57,225 bases of DNA from Phycisphaerae bacterium. Lineage in GTDB: Bacteria > Planctomycetota > Phycisphaerae > UBA1845 > PWPN01. The translations under genes were made by a program, and so were the position numbers. Of this stretch, positions 32,625 to 40,945 are shown piece after piece; the stretch's first letter is position 1, and the number at the start of each line of letters is the position of its first letter. Location of the stretch: the NCBI GenBank assembly GCA_030372985.1, contig JAUCQB010000174.1, forward strand, positions 1-57,225, given 5' to 3'. The notes under the pieces were generated by a model that made no database searches, had not been told where the DNA came from, and was given only the letters and a program-made list of their open reading frames with translations.

Positions 32625-33872
32625 CTACTGGGCATCCTTTGGTGGCGTTCCGATCCCTCGGCCCAGGGCCTGCTCGATGATATCGCGTGACAGCAGGGCG
32701 CAGAGGACTTTCAAACGGATGTAGTCCTCGCGATAGAACATGTACCCGTTGTGAGAGTTATTCCAGGCCTTGGTGCCTGAATCCTTGATCAGGTACCACA
32801 TCTGCCCGTCCTTCTCCAGCCAGCCGACAAGGTGGACATCGTGGTCGTCGGTGGTGGATTCGTTCGAAAATCGCATCTGCCGGGCCGGGTCGTCGATCAG
32901 GGCCGGCGGAATGTCGAAGGTCGGCACCGCCGCGAAACCCTCGCGGAAGCAGTAGCCCGGCTCGGTGTTGTCGATACCCAGACAGACGGTTCGACCGGCG
33001 CGGGCCGCGTGCCGGATCACCCTGACGAAGTCATCCAGTTTGACGTTGTAGTAGCGGCGGCTGTGCCACCAGTTATCGACCGGTTTGAACTGCGACCACT
33101 GGTCGTAAGGTTCGTCCATGGTGGACATCAGGCTGACATAGTTGTCCAGATCGAGCCTGACGACCTGCTTGAGGTACGCTGCCGGCGTCATCGATTTGCC
33201 GTCGACCAGCACGGTCTCTGGCGGGCGGCCCAGGTGCTTGTCAAGGATTGCCCGGGCGGCGGTGACAATCTGTGACTCATCCCATCTGCCGCTCACTTTC
33301 ATCTCGGCCAGATACGCCGCGATTTCCAGATGTGCGGCCCTGTCCTGCGGGATGTCCTGACCGGCCGGCAGTCCGCGATAGGCCTCGGCCGGCATCACCC
33401 CATATCGTCGCCAGATCCGCAGCACGGCATCGGGCTCGGACCCTCTGTTGAACACGGACTGGCCTCGCGTGCGGACGAACTCGCGGGCCTTTTCGACGAA
33501 TTCCCAATAGTACGTGTGGGCGACCGACAGGCGCATCTCACGGCCGGTCAGACGATGAACTTCGGATTCCAAAAAGGACGTGGCCGAGAAGTCCCAGCAC
33601 TGCCCGGTCAGCCCCTGCGACACGGGCGGGTGGTGCCAGGCCTGCCTGAAGTCGGCGGGCGATTTCGGCGCGTCAACGGTCGCCGGATCGAGCATCAGCG
33701 TCGCCGCGGGCGCTTCGGCAGGCCGCGTGGCGGGTGCAAGTCGCCGCCGCAGCTCCCGGTTGAACGTGTCCGGATACTCGCCCCAAACGGCCTTGTCTTG
33801 TGCACAGGTATCTGAGCGCGAGACCACCAGATGCGCTGCCACCATCGCCCACACGGCCATGCTGCTTCGCAT
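32625..33872 (-). CDS. Secreted papain-like cysteine protease (C1B, bleomycin-hydrolase-like)
   Basis: 415 residues with a Sec-type signal region (MAVWAMVAAHLVV). The catalytic cysteine is C92 in SQGLTGQCWDFSAT, with Q86 for the oxyanion hole. The His is in TTDDHDVHLVGW (about 346) and the Asn in IKDSGTKAWNNSHNGY. These are the hallmarks of the PepC/bleomycin hydrolase group within family C1. Standard PepC is cytoplasmic, so the export signal is a difference shared by many Planctomycete and Bacteroidetes homologues. The start ATG follows GGGAG. It is followed by no partner gene. Confidence 0.85.
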   Translation of the reverse strand: MRSSMAVWAMVAAHLVVSRSDTCAQDKAVWGEYPDTFNRELRRRLAPATRPAEAPAATLMLDPATVDAPKSPADFRQAWHHPPVSQGLTGQCWDFSATSFLESEVHRLTGREMRLSVAHTYYWEFVEKAREFVRTRGQSVFNRGSEPDAVLRIWRRYGVMPAEAYRGLPAGQDIPQDRAAHLEIAAYLAEMKVSGRWDESQIVTAARAILDKHLGRPPETVLVDGKSMTPAAYLKQVVRLDLDNYVSLMSTMDEPYDQWSQFKPVDNWWHSRRYYNVKLDDFVRVIRHAARAGRTVCLGIDNTEPGYCFREGFAAVPTFDIPPALIDDPARQMRFSNESTTDDHDVHLVGWLEKDGQMWYLIKDSGTKAWNNSHNGYMFYREDYIRLKVLCALLSRDIIEQALGRGIGTPPKDAQ

Positions 33873-34272
33873 GAGATCGTTCTCCCTTCTCCGGTCAACC
33901 CCTGACCTTGACCGGTACGTTTCGGAGGTAGTCTACCCTGCCTTATCTCGCAGACAAGAACGATATCCGGAGCCCGGTCGGGGGTGGGGGGGGCGGACAA
34001 CACCGGACTTGCCGCGGGCCCGCCCAAGTCGAACCGCAATAGGCAATGCTGGTCAAGCTGCTGCCGGTGCTGTATGTTAGTCGCCGCCTCCAATCTGCAC
34101 GGGATGTTGAGCATGGGATGGTTGTGGCACACCGCGAACCCGCTACCGGATGGCGAGGCGGCGATGCGGACGACAAGATGTGTTCCATCCGTAACCACGG
34201 TCCGGCGTCGTAGGTGACGGAGGGGCACCGCTTGCCATGTCAGGCAAGTCCCGGCTGGCCAGAGGATTTCTG
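33873..34272. other. Divergent intergenic region, no gene recognised
   Basis: About 400 bases between the divergent protease and PAS kinase genes. It contains a G-rich tract (33972-33990, GGGGGTGGGGGGGGCGG) and no frame with coding character. An ATG at 34237 in frame with the kinase has only a distant GGAGG. Confidence 0.5.
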
Positions 34273-36921
34273 ATGTTCAAGAAACAATCGCTCATACACG
34301 TTGGCAGGTTGCTGATCTGGATCTTGGGTGCGTGGTTCTGCAGGCCGACCCTGGCCCAGATCCCCGAGGCAGGCCCAGGTCGTCCCGGTACGCTGCAACG
34401 GACGGGCCAGGAACGGACCGCTTGGTGGGTGTCTGGCGTGGCAACCGTCTCGATCGATGGCGACGGGGCACTGTCGGGCACAGTTGAGAAAGCCGCCGGC
34501 GACACGCAGAGCAACCAGCACCACGGTTCTGATCCCAGCCCGCTCTGGTGGATTCTCCCGGTTTGTGTTGTGGTCATCGCGGCGATCCTGTACTGGAACC
34601 GCACGTTGGGCCGAAAAGCATCGGTCGAAACGGCCGACCGACCGACGAGTGACGAGAGCATTCGCGACACGAGTCGCCGATTCAGAGCCATCTTCGACCA
34701 GTCGATTAACCTGATTGGCGTCATGGACCCGCAAGGCACGCTGCTCGATCTCAATAATCTGGCGATCGAGCTCTCGGGCGCTTCTCGCGAAGAGGTGCTC
34801 GGCAAACCATTCTGGGAGGGACCGTGGTGGCGCCATGACCCGGTTGCCCGAGAACGGCTGCGGGAGGCCGTCGCCCGGGTTGCCCGCGGCGGCGAACCGG
34901 TGCAATTTGAGACTACTCATACCGACCGCGACGGGCGAATGCACGACATCCAGTTCTGTTTGCGTGCGGTCCAAGATGAGACCGGCCGCATCGTCCTTCT
35001 GGTGCCTGAAGGTATGGACATCACCGAAAGGAAACAGATGGAGAGAGCGCTGCGCGGAAGCGAGGCCCGGCTCAGGGAAGCACAGCGCATTGCTCACATC
35101 GGAGACTGGGAGCTGAATCTTCTGACCAACAGGCTTACCTGGTCCGACGAGGTGTTTCGGATTTTCGAAATCGACAACAGGCGGTTCGGCGCATCCTATG
35201 AGGCCTTCCTGGCAATGGTTCATCCGGATGATCGCGGGGCAGTCGATGCCGCCTACAGGCAGTCCCTGGAGACCGGCAAGGCATACGGTATCGCACACCG
35301 GCTTCTCATGCCCGACGGACGGGTCAAATACGTACGCGAACAGTGCGAGACCTACCACAACGCCGAGGGCAAGCCGATTCGGTCTGTCGGAACCGTACAG
35401 GACATCACCGACCTCAAGCGTTCTGAAGACGCCTTGCGGGAAAGCAAGGAATGGCACCGCTCACTGCTCGAGGCTGCCAACGACGCAATCTTCCTGATGG
35501 CGGAGGATCGCTTCGTCGACTGCAACCCGAGAACGCTGGCATTGTTCGGCGGCACTCGCGAGCAGATTCTGCAGGCTCACCCGTACGACCTGTCGCCGGA
35601 GTTCCAGGTGGACGGACGTTTGTCCGCAGAGAAAGCCCGTGAAAAGATCTCGGCCGCCTATGGCGGAGAGCCCCAGTCCTTCGAGTGGCGCCACTGCCGA
35701 ATCGATCGCACACCCTTTGAGGCCGAGGTGAGTCTCAACCGGGTTTTCCTGGAGGGTAAACCACATCTTCTGGCGATTGTCCGCGACATCACCGAGCGAA
35801 AGCAGGCGGAAGAGGCCCTGCGTAAAGAGATGGCTTTCAGCAGGACGGTCATCGAGTCCTCTCCGGCCTTTTTTGTCGCCATCGGAGCCGACGGCAGGAC
35901 ACGGATGATGAATCCCGCCATGTTGAACGCCCTGGGCTACACCGAGGAAGAGGTCGTCGGGAAAGACTACCTGACGGCTTTCGTGCCGGAGGCGGATCAC
36001 GAGGCACTGGCCGGCGTCTTCGAGCAAATCGTGGTGGGCAGGCAGGCGACGGTGAACGAGAATCACATTCTTTCAAAGGACGGGCACACGCTGCTCGTGG
36101 AGTGGCACGGCGCGCCGGTCTATAAGAATGACGAGATGGATTACTTCTTCGGCGTGGGTATCGACATTACCGAACGTAAGCGGGCGGAGGAGGAGATCCG
36201 AAAGCTGAACACGGAGCTGGAGCAGCGTGTCCAGGACCGCACCGCACAACTTGCCGCCGCCAACGCGGCGCTGAATGAGTTTGCCTATGTGGTGTCTCAC
36301 GACCTGAAGGCCCCGTTACGCGCGGTCAGTCAGTTGGCCCAGTGGGTGTCCGAAGACTATGCGGCCGTCCTGGACGAGGAGGGAAGGAGCAGGCTCAAGC
36401 TCATGAACAGCCGGATCGCGAGGATGTACAATCTGATCGACGGCATCCTCCAGTATTCACGCATCGGGCGCGTTGAGGAGGACCGGAGGCCGATCGATCT
36501 GGACGCCCTGGTTCGCGATGTGATCGAGGCGTTGTCTCCTCCGGACGGCATCCGGGTGACGGTCGACCGCACACTGCCGATGGTTACCGCCGACCGGACC
36601 CAGATGGAGCAGGTGTTCCAGAACCTGATCGGAAACGCCATCAAGTTTATGGACAAACCCGTCGGCCTCGTCACCGTCGCCTGCGAGGATGCCGGTGACC
36701 GCTGGCGCTTCCAGGTGGCGGACAACGGACCGGGAATCGATCCGAAATACCACGAGAAGGTTTTCGGGATCTTTCAGACTCTGGCCCCTCGCGATCAGCA
36801 GGAGAGCACCGGTATCGGGCTGACACTGGTCAGGAAAATCGTGGAGTTGTATAGTGGCAGGGTAGAGCTTGCCTCGGAAGTCGGGAAAGGGAGTACTTTC
36901 ACGTTCACGTTGCCCAAATGA
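34273..36921 (+). CDS. Multi-PAS sensor histidine kinase
   Basis: 882 residues from the ATG at 34273 (MFKKQSLIHVGRLL), which has AGAGGA seven bases upstream; 34237 is an alternative. Order: signal/TM segment, short outer region, second TM (WWILPVCVVVIAAILYW), then four PAS/PAC domains (starting near RRFRAIFDQSINLIG, RLREAQRIAHIGDWE, EWHRSLLEAANDAIF and EMAFSRTVIESSPAF), a coiled coil, HisKA with VVSHDLKAPLRAV and a HATPase (NLIGNAIKF, DNGPGIDP, GIGLTLVRK). SHDLKAPL is the phytochrome-like kinase type. Its likely receiver partner is the next gene, 18 bases downstream. The signal sensed is unknown. Confidence 0.92.
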   Translation: MFKKQSLIHVGRLLIWILGAWFCRPTLAQIPEAGPGRPGTLQRTGQERTAWWVSGVATVSIDGDGALSGTVEKAAGDTQSNQHHGSDPSPLWWILPVCVVVIAAILYWNRTLGRKASVETADRPTSDESIRDTSRRFRAIFDQSINLIGVMDPQGTLLDLNNLAIELSGASREEVLGKPFWEGPWWRHDPVARERLREAVARVARGGEPVQFETTHTDRDGRMHDIQFCLRAVQDETGRIVLLVPEGMDITERKQMERALRGSEARLREAQRIAHIGDWELNLLTNRLTWSDEVFRIFEIDNRRFGASYEAFLAMVHPDDRGAVDAAYRQSLETGKAYGIAHRLLMPDGRVKYVREQCETYHNAEGKPIRSVGTVQDITDLKRSEDALRESKEWHRSLLEAANDAIFLMAEDRFVDCNPRTLALFGGTREQILQAHPYDLSPEFQVDGRLSAEKAREKISAAYGGEPQSFEWRHCRIDRTPFEAEVSLNRVFLEGKPHLLAIVRDITERKQAEEALRKEMAFSRTVIESSPAFFVAIGADGRTRMMNPAMLNALGYTEEEVVGKDYLTAFVPEADHEALAGVFEQIVVGRQATVNENHILSKDGHTLLVEWHGAPVYKNDEMDYFFGVGIDITERKRAEEEIRKLNTELEQRVQDRTAQLAAANAALNEFAYVVSHDLKAPLRAVSQLAQWVSEDYAAVLDEEGRSRLKLMNSRIARMYNLIDGILQYSRIGRVEEDRRPIDLDALVRDVIEALSPPDGIRVTVDRTLPMVTADRTQMEQVFQNLIGNAIKFMDKPVGLVTVACEDAGDRWRFQVADNGPGIDPKYHEKVFGIFQTLAPRDQQESTGIGLTLVRKIVELYSGRVELASEVGKGSTFTFTLPK

Positions 36922-36939
36922 CCGGGCAGAAAGGATGCC

Positions 36940-37353
36940 ATGCGCCCCAACAAGCCGATCCTGCTGGTGGAGGATGACGAGGTCGATCGGATAACCGTCC
37001 AGCGGGCACTCAGGGAGATTCGCGTCACCAATCAGCTTCAGATCGCAGGCAACGGCGAAGAGGCTCTGGAAATACTGAAAGACGCAAACCGTGAGCGGCC
37101 GGGGATCATCCTGCTGGACCTGAACATGCCGCGGATGAACGGGGTGGAGTTTCTTCGCGTTATCAAGAGCGATGGGGAACTGAAACGCATACCCGTGATC
37201 GTGCTGACCTCTTCCCGCGAGGAGCAGGACCGGGTCGAGAGCTTCAATCTGAGCGTTGCGGGTTACATGATCAAGCCGGTGGACTATCGCCAGTTCGTGG
37301 AAGTGGTCCGAGCTATTGATCTCTACTGGACGCTCAGCGAGCTGCCGGAGTAG
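36940..37353 (+). CDS. Single-domain response regulator (Rcp1-like)
   Basis: 137 residues, a receiver domain only: acidic pocket VEDDEVD, phospho-acceptor Asp in LLDLNMPRMNG (about residue 64), Thr/Ser at LTSS and Lys in GYMIKPVD. The unusual VDYRQFVEVVRAIDLYW tail is characteristic of the Rcp1-type regulators paired with phytochrome-like kinases. It sits between a PAS kinase and a hybrid kinase and probably relays phosphate between them. Confidence 0.92.
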   Translation: MRPNKPILLVEDDEVDRITVQRALREIRVTNQLQIAGNGEEALEILKDANRERPGIILLDLNMPRMNGVEFLRVIKSDGELKRIPVIVLTSSREEQDRVESFNLSVAGYMIKPVDYRQFVEVVRAIDLYWTLSELPE

Positions 37354-37363
37354 GAGGAAGACC

Positions 37364-39034
37364 ATGAACGCCGGCCCGCTTCGAGTTTTATTCGTTGATG
37401 ATGACCTGGTCGACCGAATGGCGTTCGATCGGTTTGTCAAGAGGGGGCGGCTCCCATATGCATGCGTCCTTGCAGACTCGGCCCAGGCAGCTCGGAAGCA
37501 TCTGGCTTCGGAATGCTTCGACATCGTAATCACTGATTATTCGCTGACCGACGGGACCTGCCTCGATCTTCTGGGAGAATTCAAGAACGTCCCCTTCATT
37601 GTGGTCACCGGAACCGGGAGCGAGGAGACCGCTGTCGAGGCGATGAAACTCGGGGCCCGCGACTACCTCATCAAAGATCCGGACGGGCATCACCTGACCG
37701 TGCTGCCCGCGACGGTGAGGAACGTTCTGGAACGATGCGCGGCTGAGACTGAACTGCGAGAGCACCGCGAGCACCTCGAGGAACTGGTGAAGGAGCGAAC
37801 TGCCGAACTGGTCGCCGAAATCCACGAGCGCCTCCGGGCGGAGGAAGAGAAACGGGTTCTCCAGGAGCAGCTCAATCATGCCCAGAAGATGGAGGCGGTC
37901 GGGCAGCTCGCCAGCGGCGTGGCCCACGATTTCAACAATCTTCTCACCGTCATTTTCGGCAACCTCGATCTGGTGCGGCGGCAACTGTCGCCGGATCAGG
38001 AGAAGGCCATCGGCGCAAGCCTGGAGGCGATCTGGGAAGCCGCTCAGCAGGCGATCGGGGTCACTCGCTCGCTTCTGATATTCGCCCGGAAAGTCCCCGG
38101 CGAGAAGAAGCCGATCGACCTTTGCGAGACGGTCGAAAGGACGATGAGGATGATTCGGCGGGCACTGCCGGCCTCCATTGAACTGGTGACTGAGACGGCA
38201 AAGGAAACGCCGATCTGGACGCACGCCGACGAGACACAGATCCAGCAGGTCATCATGAATCTGGCGGTCAATGCCCGAGACGCGATGCCCAACGGGGGGA
38301 CTCTGCGAATCGCCGTGGCCGGGGCGGGCGGCCCGATCGATGAGGGGGTCAGGAGGTCGGGGAAGCCGGAAGCCCCCCTTGTGTGCCTGACGGTCAGCGA
38401 TACCGGGACAGGGATTCCGCCGAGAATCCAGGCCCGTATCTTCGAACCGTTTTTCAGCACCAAGCCGCGGGGCGCCGGCACGGGACTCGGCCTGTCCATC
38501 ATCCACGGTATTGTCAAGGACCACAACGGGCGAATTGAGGTGGGCTCCGTGGTGGGGAAGGGGACTACCTTTAGAGTCTTCCTGCCTGCCTGCGAGCCTG
38601 GAGTGGAGGCCGAGGCGGGACGATCACCAGGTGGGGGACCGCAGGGCAAGGGAGAGAAGATCCTGTTGGCCGAGGATGATGACTATATTGGCACGGTTCT
38701 GGCGACCAGGTTGGAGTCGGATGGTTACCTCGTGATCAGGGCCGACAATGGCCAATCGTTGCTGGACGCCTGCCGAGAACACGGCGATTCCATCCGTCTT
38801 TTCGTTCTCGACGTGGATCTCCCCAAACGCAGCGGGATCGATTGCCTGAAGGATCTTCGTACGGAAGGCTGCCAGACGCCCGCCATTCTCATGACGGGCA
38901 GCATGGAGGTGGATCTGACGGAACCGCTTCCCGGCCGTACGCGTTTGCTTCGCAAGCCTTTCCAGGTTGTCGAATTGACCCGCCTGATCGGCGAGGCTCT
39001 GGCTTCGCCGTCCGGCAGCGGCGCGGCAGAGTAA
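37364..39034 (+). CDS. Hybrid histidine kinase with N- and C-terminal receiver domains
   Basis: 556 residues from the ATG at 37364, with AGGAGG six bases upstream. Receiver 1 (LFVDDDLVDR, DIVITDYSLTDG, ARDYLIKDP) occupies about 1-125. A coiled coil leads to HisKA with QLASGVAHDFNNLL, then a HATPase (NLAVNARDAMPNGG, DTGTGIPP, GTGLGLSIIHG) and receiver 2 (LLAEDDDYI, LFVLDVDLPKRSG, LLRKPF). No membrane segment, so it is cytoplasmic and takes input through receiver 1, plausibly from the upstream kinase. The three genes form one signalling operon. Confidence 0.92.
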   Translation: MNAGPLRVLFVDDDLVDRMAFDRFVKRGRLPYACVLADSAQAARKHLASECFDIVITDYSLTDGTCLDLLGEFKNVPFIVVTGTGSEETAVEAMKLGARDYLIKDPDGHHLTVLPATVRNVLERCAAETELREHREHLEELVKERTAELVAEIHERLRAEEEKRVLQEQLNHAQKMEAVGQLASGVAHDFNNLLTVIFGNLDLVRRQLSPDQEKAIGASLEAIWEAAQQAIGVTRSLLIFARKVPGEKKPIDLCETVERTMRMIRRALPASIELVTETAKETPIWTHADETQIQQVIMNLAVNARDAMPNGGTLRIAVAGAGGPIDEGVRRSGKPEAPLVCLTVSDTGTGIPPRIQARIFEPFFSTKPRGAGTGLGLSIIHGIVKDHNGRIEVGSVVGKGTTFRVFLPACEPGVEAEAGRSPGGGPQGKGEKILLAEDDDYIGTVLATRLESDGYLVIRADNGQSLLDACREHGDSIRLFVLDVDLPKRSGIDCLKDLRTEGCQTPAILMTGSMEVDLTEPLPGRTRLLRKPFQVVELTRLIGEALASPSGSGAAE

Positions 39035-39236
39035 TTGAACGGATATCGGCGTCGCCTGCTGATCCTGAAGCCCTGATACGCAATGGGGTGGCGCTTTTCA
39101 TTTCAGTCCGGGCGTCGTGCAACCCCTGGACGAGGGGATCCCCAGAGGACGTGCCGTCTTGGCCGGGGGTTCCGCAACCGAACGGCTCGCTGCGGGCAGG
39201 CACGCCAAACAGCGCTCGGTTGAAGGACTAAACCAC

Positions 39237-39278
39237 AGCGGGCGATGGGATTCGAACCCACGACGTCCAGCTTGGGAA
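39237..39278 (-). tRNA. 3' half of tRNA-Gly(CCC), left copy (probable att scar)
   Basis: Read on the minus strand, the 42 bases run from the anticodon loop (TTCCCAA, anticodon CCC) through the 3' anticodon stem, a variable loop, the T arm (GTGGG TTCGAAT CCCAT) and the acceptor 3' strand CGCCCGC with discriminator T. No D arm or 5' acceptor strand exists upstream, so it is not a functional tRNA. Integrases commonly recombine at exactly this part of tRNA genes, so an attachment-site scar is the best explanation. Confidence 0.8.
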
Positions 39279-39395
39279 GAGACCAAGACGCAAACGTAAA
39301 TCTCGTAGCGACAAGGACTAACATGTTGTCAGCAAAGCGGTTGCGTCACTGCTTGCACACTACGTTCGGAGTGATTCCAGCCTGTTTCCGGCCTG

Positions 39396-39421
39396 ATTCT
39401 GACGCAACTTTGACGCAACTC
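39396..39421 (+). repeat. Short motif shared by both tRNA-fragment loci, left
   Basis: ATTCTGACGCAACTTTGACGCAACTC contains an imperfect tandem of TGACGCAACT. It is repeated almost exactly at 47829-47855. Both copies lie on the inner side of the two tRNA fragments and in the same orientation. Confidence 0.7.
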
Positions 39422-39576
39422 CACGACTCGATCCCTGAGCGGTCTCGACATCTTCTCTGTGCGTGTCCACAGTTGCCCCTGTGATCCCGCCCTTGGCCCT
39501 GTACCGATTCGACAGGCCGGGTCTGCCTCCCGCCGCAACGGAGAAATCTTCAGAAGTGAGGTAACCGTGAGAAAGG

Positions 39577-39614
39577 GGTGAGAAACCCGTGAAAAGTGCG
39601 GAGTATGTTTGAGG
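39577..39614 (+). promoter_or_regulatory. Candidate alternative-sigma promoter, PEP-CTERM gene
   Basis: GGTGAGAAAC, then GTATGTTTGAGG (39603-39614), 43 bases before the ATG. The same two blocks, 20 bases apart counted from the end of GGTGAG, precede the next gene. The AAAC block about 16 bases from GTATG is like ECF-type promoters. Confidence 0.5.
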
Positions 39615-39657
39615 AGGCAAAGAGAAAGGATCTGTCTTGGGCACAGGAGACCGAGCC

Positions 39658-40878
39658 ATGAGAGTCAGAAACATTATCAAAGCGAATGTCGTCATGTTGA
39701 CTGCGGTCGGGTGCTCGTTGGCGACGCGAGGAGGTGAGGCATCGGCTGCCTCCCTCGCTCCCGTCGGCGTGTTGGACGAAAGCCATGGCTACAGCATGGT
39801 CATGGCTTTGTCGCCGGACGGGATGTTCGCGGTGGGGGGCGGCGTGAACGCAGCCGGATTCATGGCGCCCTTTCTTTGGCAACGGGGGACAGGAACTCAG
39901 GCCCTGCCCAACCCTGGAGACCAGTATGGCTACGCAACCGGTGTAGACGTGAGGCCGGCCGTGGGCGAGATCGTGATCGCCGGCCAGATCGGCTACACCG
40001 CGCAAAGGTATAACGCCTCGTTGAGTGGGACCGGACCATGGCTCGGATCCTGGGTGGTTCTGCCCGGAGCCGTCTACACCGAGGTTTCGTCCTGCAACAG
40101 TGTTTCCACAAGCGCGAACGGCGACAAGTACTACATTGCCGGCTGGACGACCAGCACATGTTATAAGGGCGCAAAGGGCTACCGATACCGCGGATCGAGC
40201 ACGCAGAACGACTACTGGGACTTCAAGGGCACGGGGGGAACTTACTTCGACGCCGTCGCCTCAACAGGCGTGTGCGTTGGGTCTGATTCGGGCGGCTCGG
40301 GTGCCCGGTCCCTCTGGGCATGGCAGAGCGGTTCGGGGCTGATACCTCCCCTTTCGAGCGAGCAAGGTGTCGGGCAGGGCATCGGAATCTCACCTGATGG
40401 GACCTGGATGACCGGCGGTTCTTGTGTCGACAGTACGAACTACCACGCCTTCCTCTGGAAAACCGGCCAGACGCAGGCCATCGATCTGAGCCCTCTGGCC
40501 ATGGATACAGGCAGTGTAGGTTATGACGTCACCGACGATGGCGTCGTGGTCGGCTATTCCTGTGGTACATCGTGGGAGACGAGACGCGCTGCTGTCTGGG
40601 ATCGCACCGGCACATGGGATACGACCGGCCAAGGGGCGCTGGTGATGGATGTGCTCACGCAGGCCGGCGCTGATCTGGGCGACTGGGCGCAGCTCACGGA
40701 GGCGGTATCCATTTCAGCGGACGGCCTGGTGATCGCCGGCAACGGCGTCTGGGCTTCCGATGGCAGCACTCGGGGATGGGTAGCCACGATTCCCGAGCCT
40801 GCCGCTATCTGGCTGGCTCTTGTTGCCGGCCTGCGGCTGCTCGGGCCCCGGGGCCGCCCGGTGGTGAGGAAACGGTAA
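39658..40878 (+). CDS. PEP-CTERM protein with HAF-like propeller repeats
   Basis: 406 residues from the ATG at 39658 (MRVRNIIKANVVMLT), with AGGAG upstream. After a signal peptide come repeated segments of the type ALSPDGMFAVGGGVNA, GISPDGTWMTGGSCVD, and ISADGLVIAGNG, followed by aromatic FLW motifs. These resemble HAF-repeat or beta-propeller extracellular proteins. The C-terminus IPEPAAIWLALVAGLRLLG plus RKR is a PEP-CTERM sorting signal, so it should be exported and processed by exosortase. Function is unknown. It is the first gene inside the tRNA-fragment boundaries. Confidence 0.85.
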   Translation: MRVRNIIKANVVMLTAVGCSLATRGGEASAASLAPVGVLDESHGYSMVMALSPDGMFAVGGGVNAAGFMAPFLWQRGTGTQALPNPGDQYGYATGVDVRPAVGEIVIAGQIGYTAQRYNASLSGTGPWLGSWVVLPGAVYTEVSSCNSVSTSANGDKYYIAGWTTSTCYKGAKGYRYRGSSTQNDYWDFKGTGGTYFDAVASTGVCVGSDSGGSGARSLWAWQSGSGLIPPLSSEQGVGQGIGISPDGTWMTGGSCVDSTNYHAFLWKTGQTQAIDLSPLAMDTGSVGYDVTDDGVVVGYSCGTSWETRRAAVWDRTGTWDTTGQGALVMDVLTQAGADLGDWAQLTEAVSISADGLVIAGNGVWASDGSTRGWVATIPEPAAIWLALVAGLRLLGPRGRPVVRKR

Positions 40879-40900
40879 GGTTCGTAGTGTATGTTTGAGG
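40863..40900 (+). promoter_or_regulatory. Candidate alternative-sigma promoter, HEAT/TPR-like gene
   Basis: GGTGAGGAAAC and GTATGTTTGAGG (40889-40900), 45 bases before the ATG at 40946. The first block overlaps the last codons of the PEP-CTERM gene. Block spacing is the same as at 39577-39614. Confidence 0.5.
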
Positions 40901-40945
40901 TAGAGTGCGGCGAAACGCCTGCGCGATTCAATGAAGGAGAACGCC

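Larger units (their letters stand above)
39035..39577. other. Intergenic region at the left tRNA-fragment boundary
   Basis: Holds the tRNA-Gly 3' fragment (39237-39278) and the 26-base motif at 39396-39421. Short frames crossing it, such as WDSNPRRPAWEE, are the well-known spurious peptides of antisense tRNA. No integrase or transposase was found. Confidence 0.6.

Noticed and set aside
33972..33990. G-rich tract as a regulatory quadruplex
   Set aside because: The run is short and lies in a GC-rich gap; nothing ties it to either neighbouring gene.
39117..39299. Short plus-strand frame containing WDSNPRRPAWEE
   Set aside because: This peptide is a known by-product of reading the antisense of a tRNA T arm; the sequence is a tRNA fragment.
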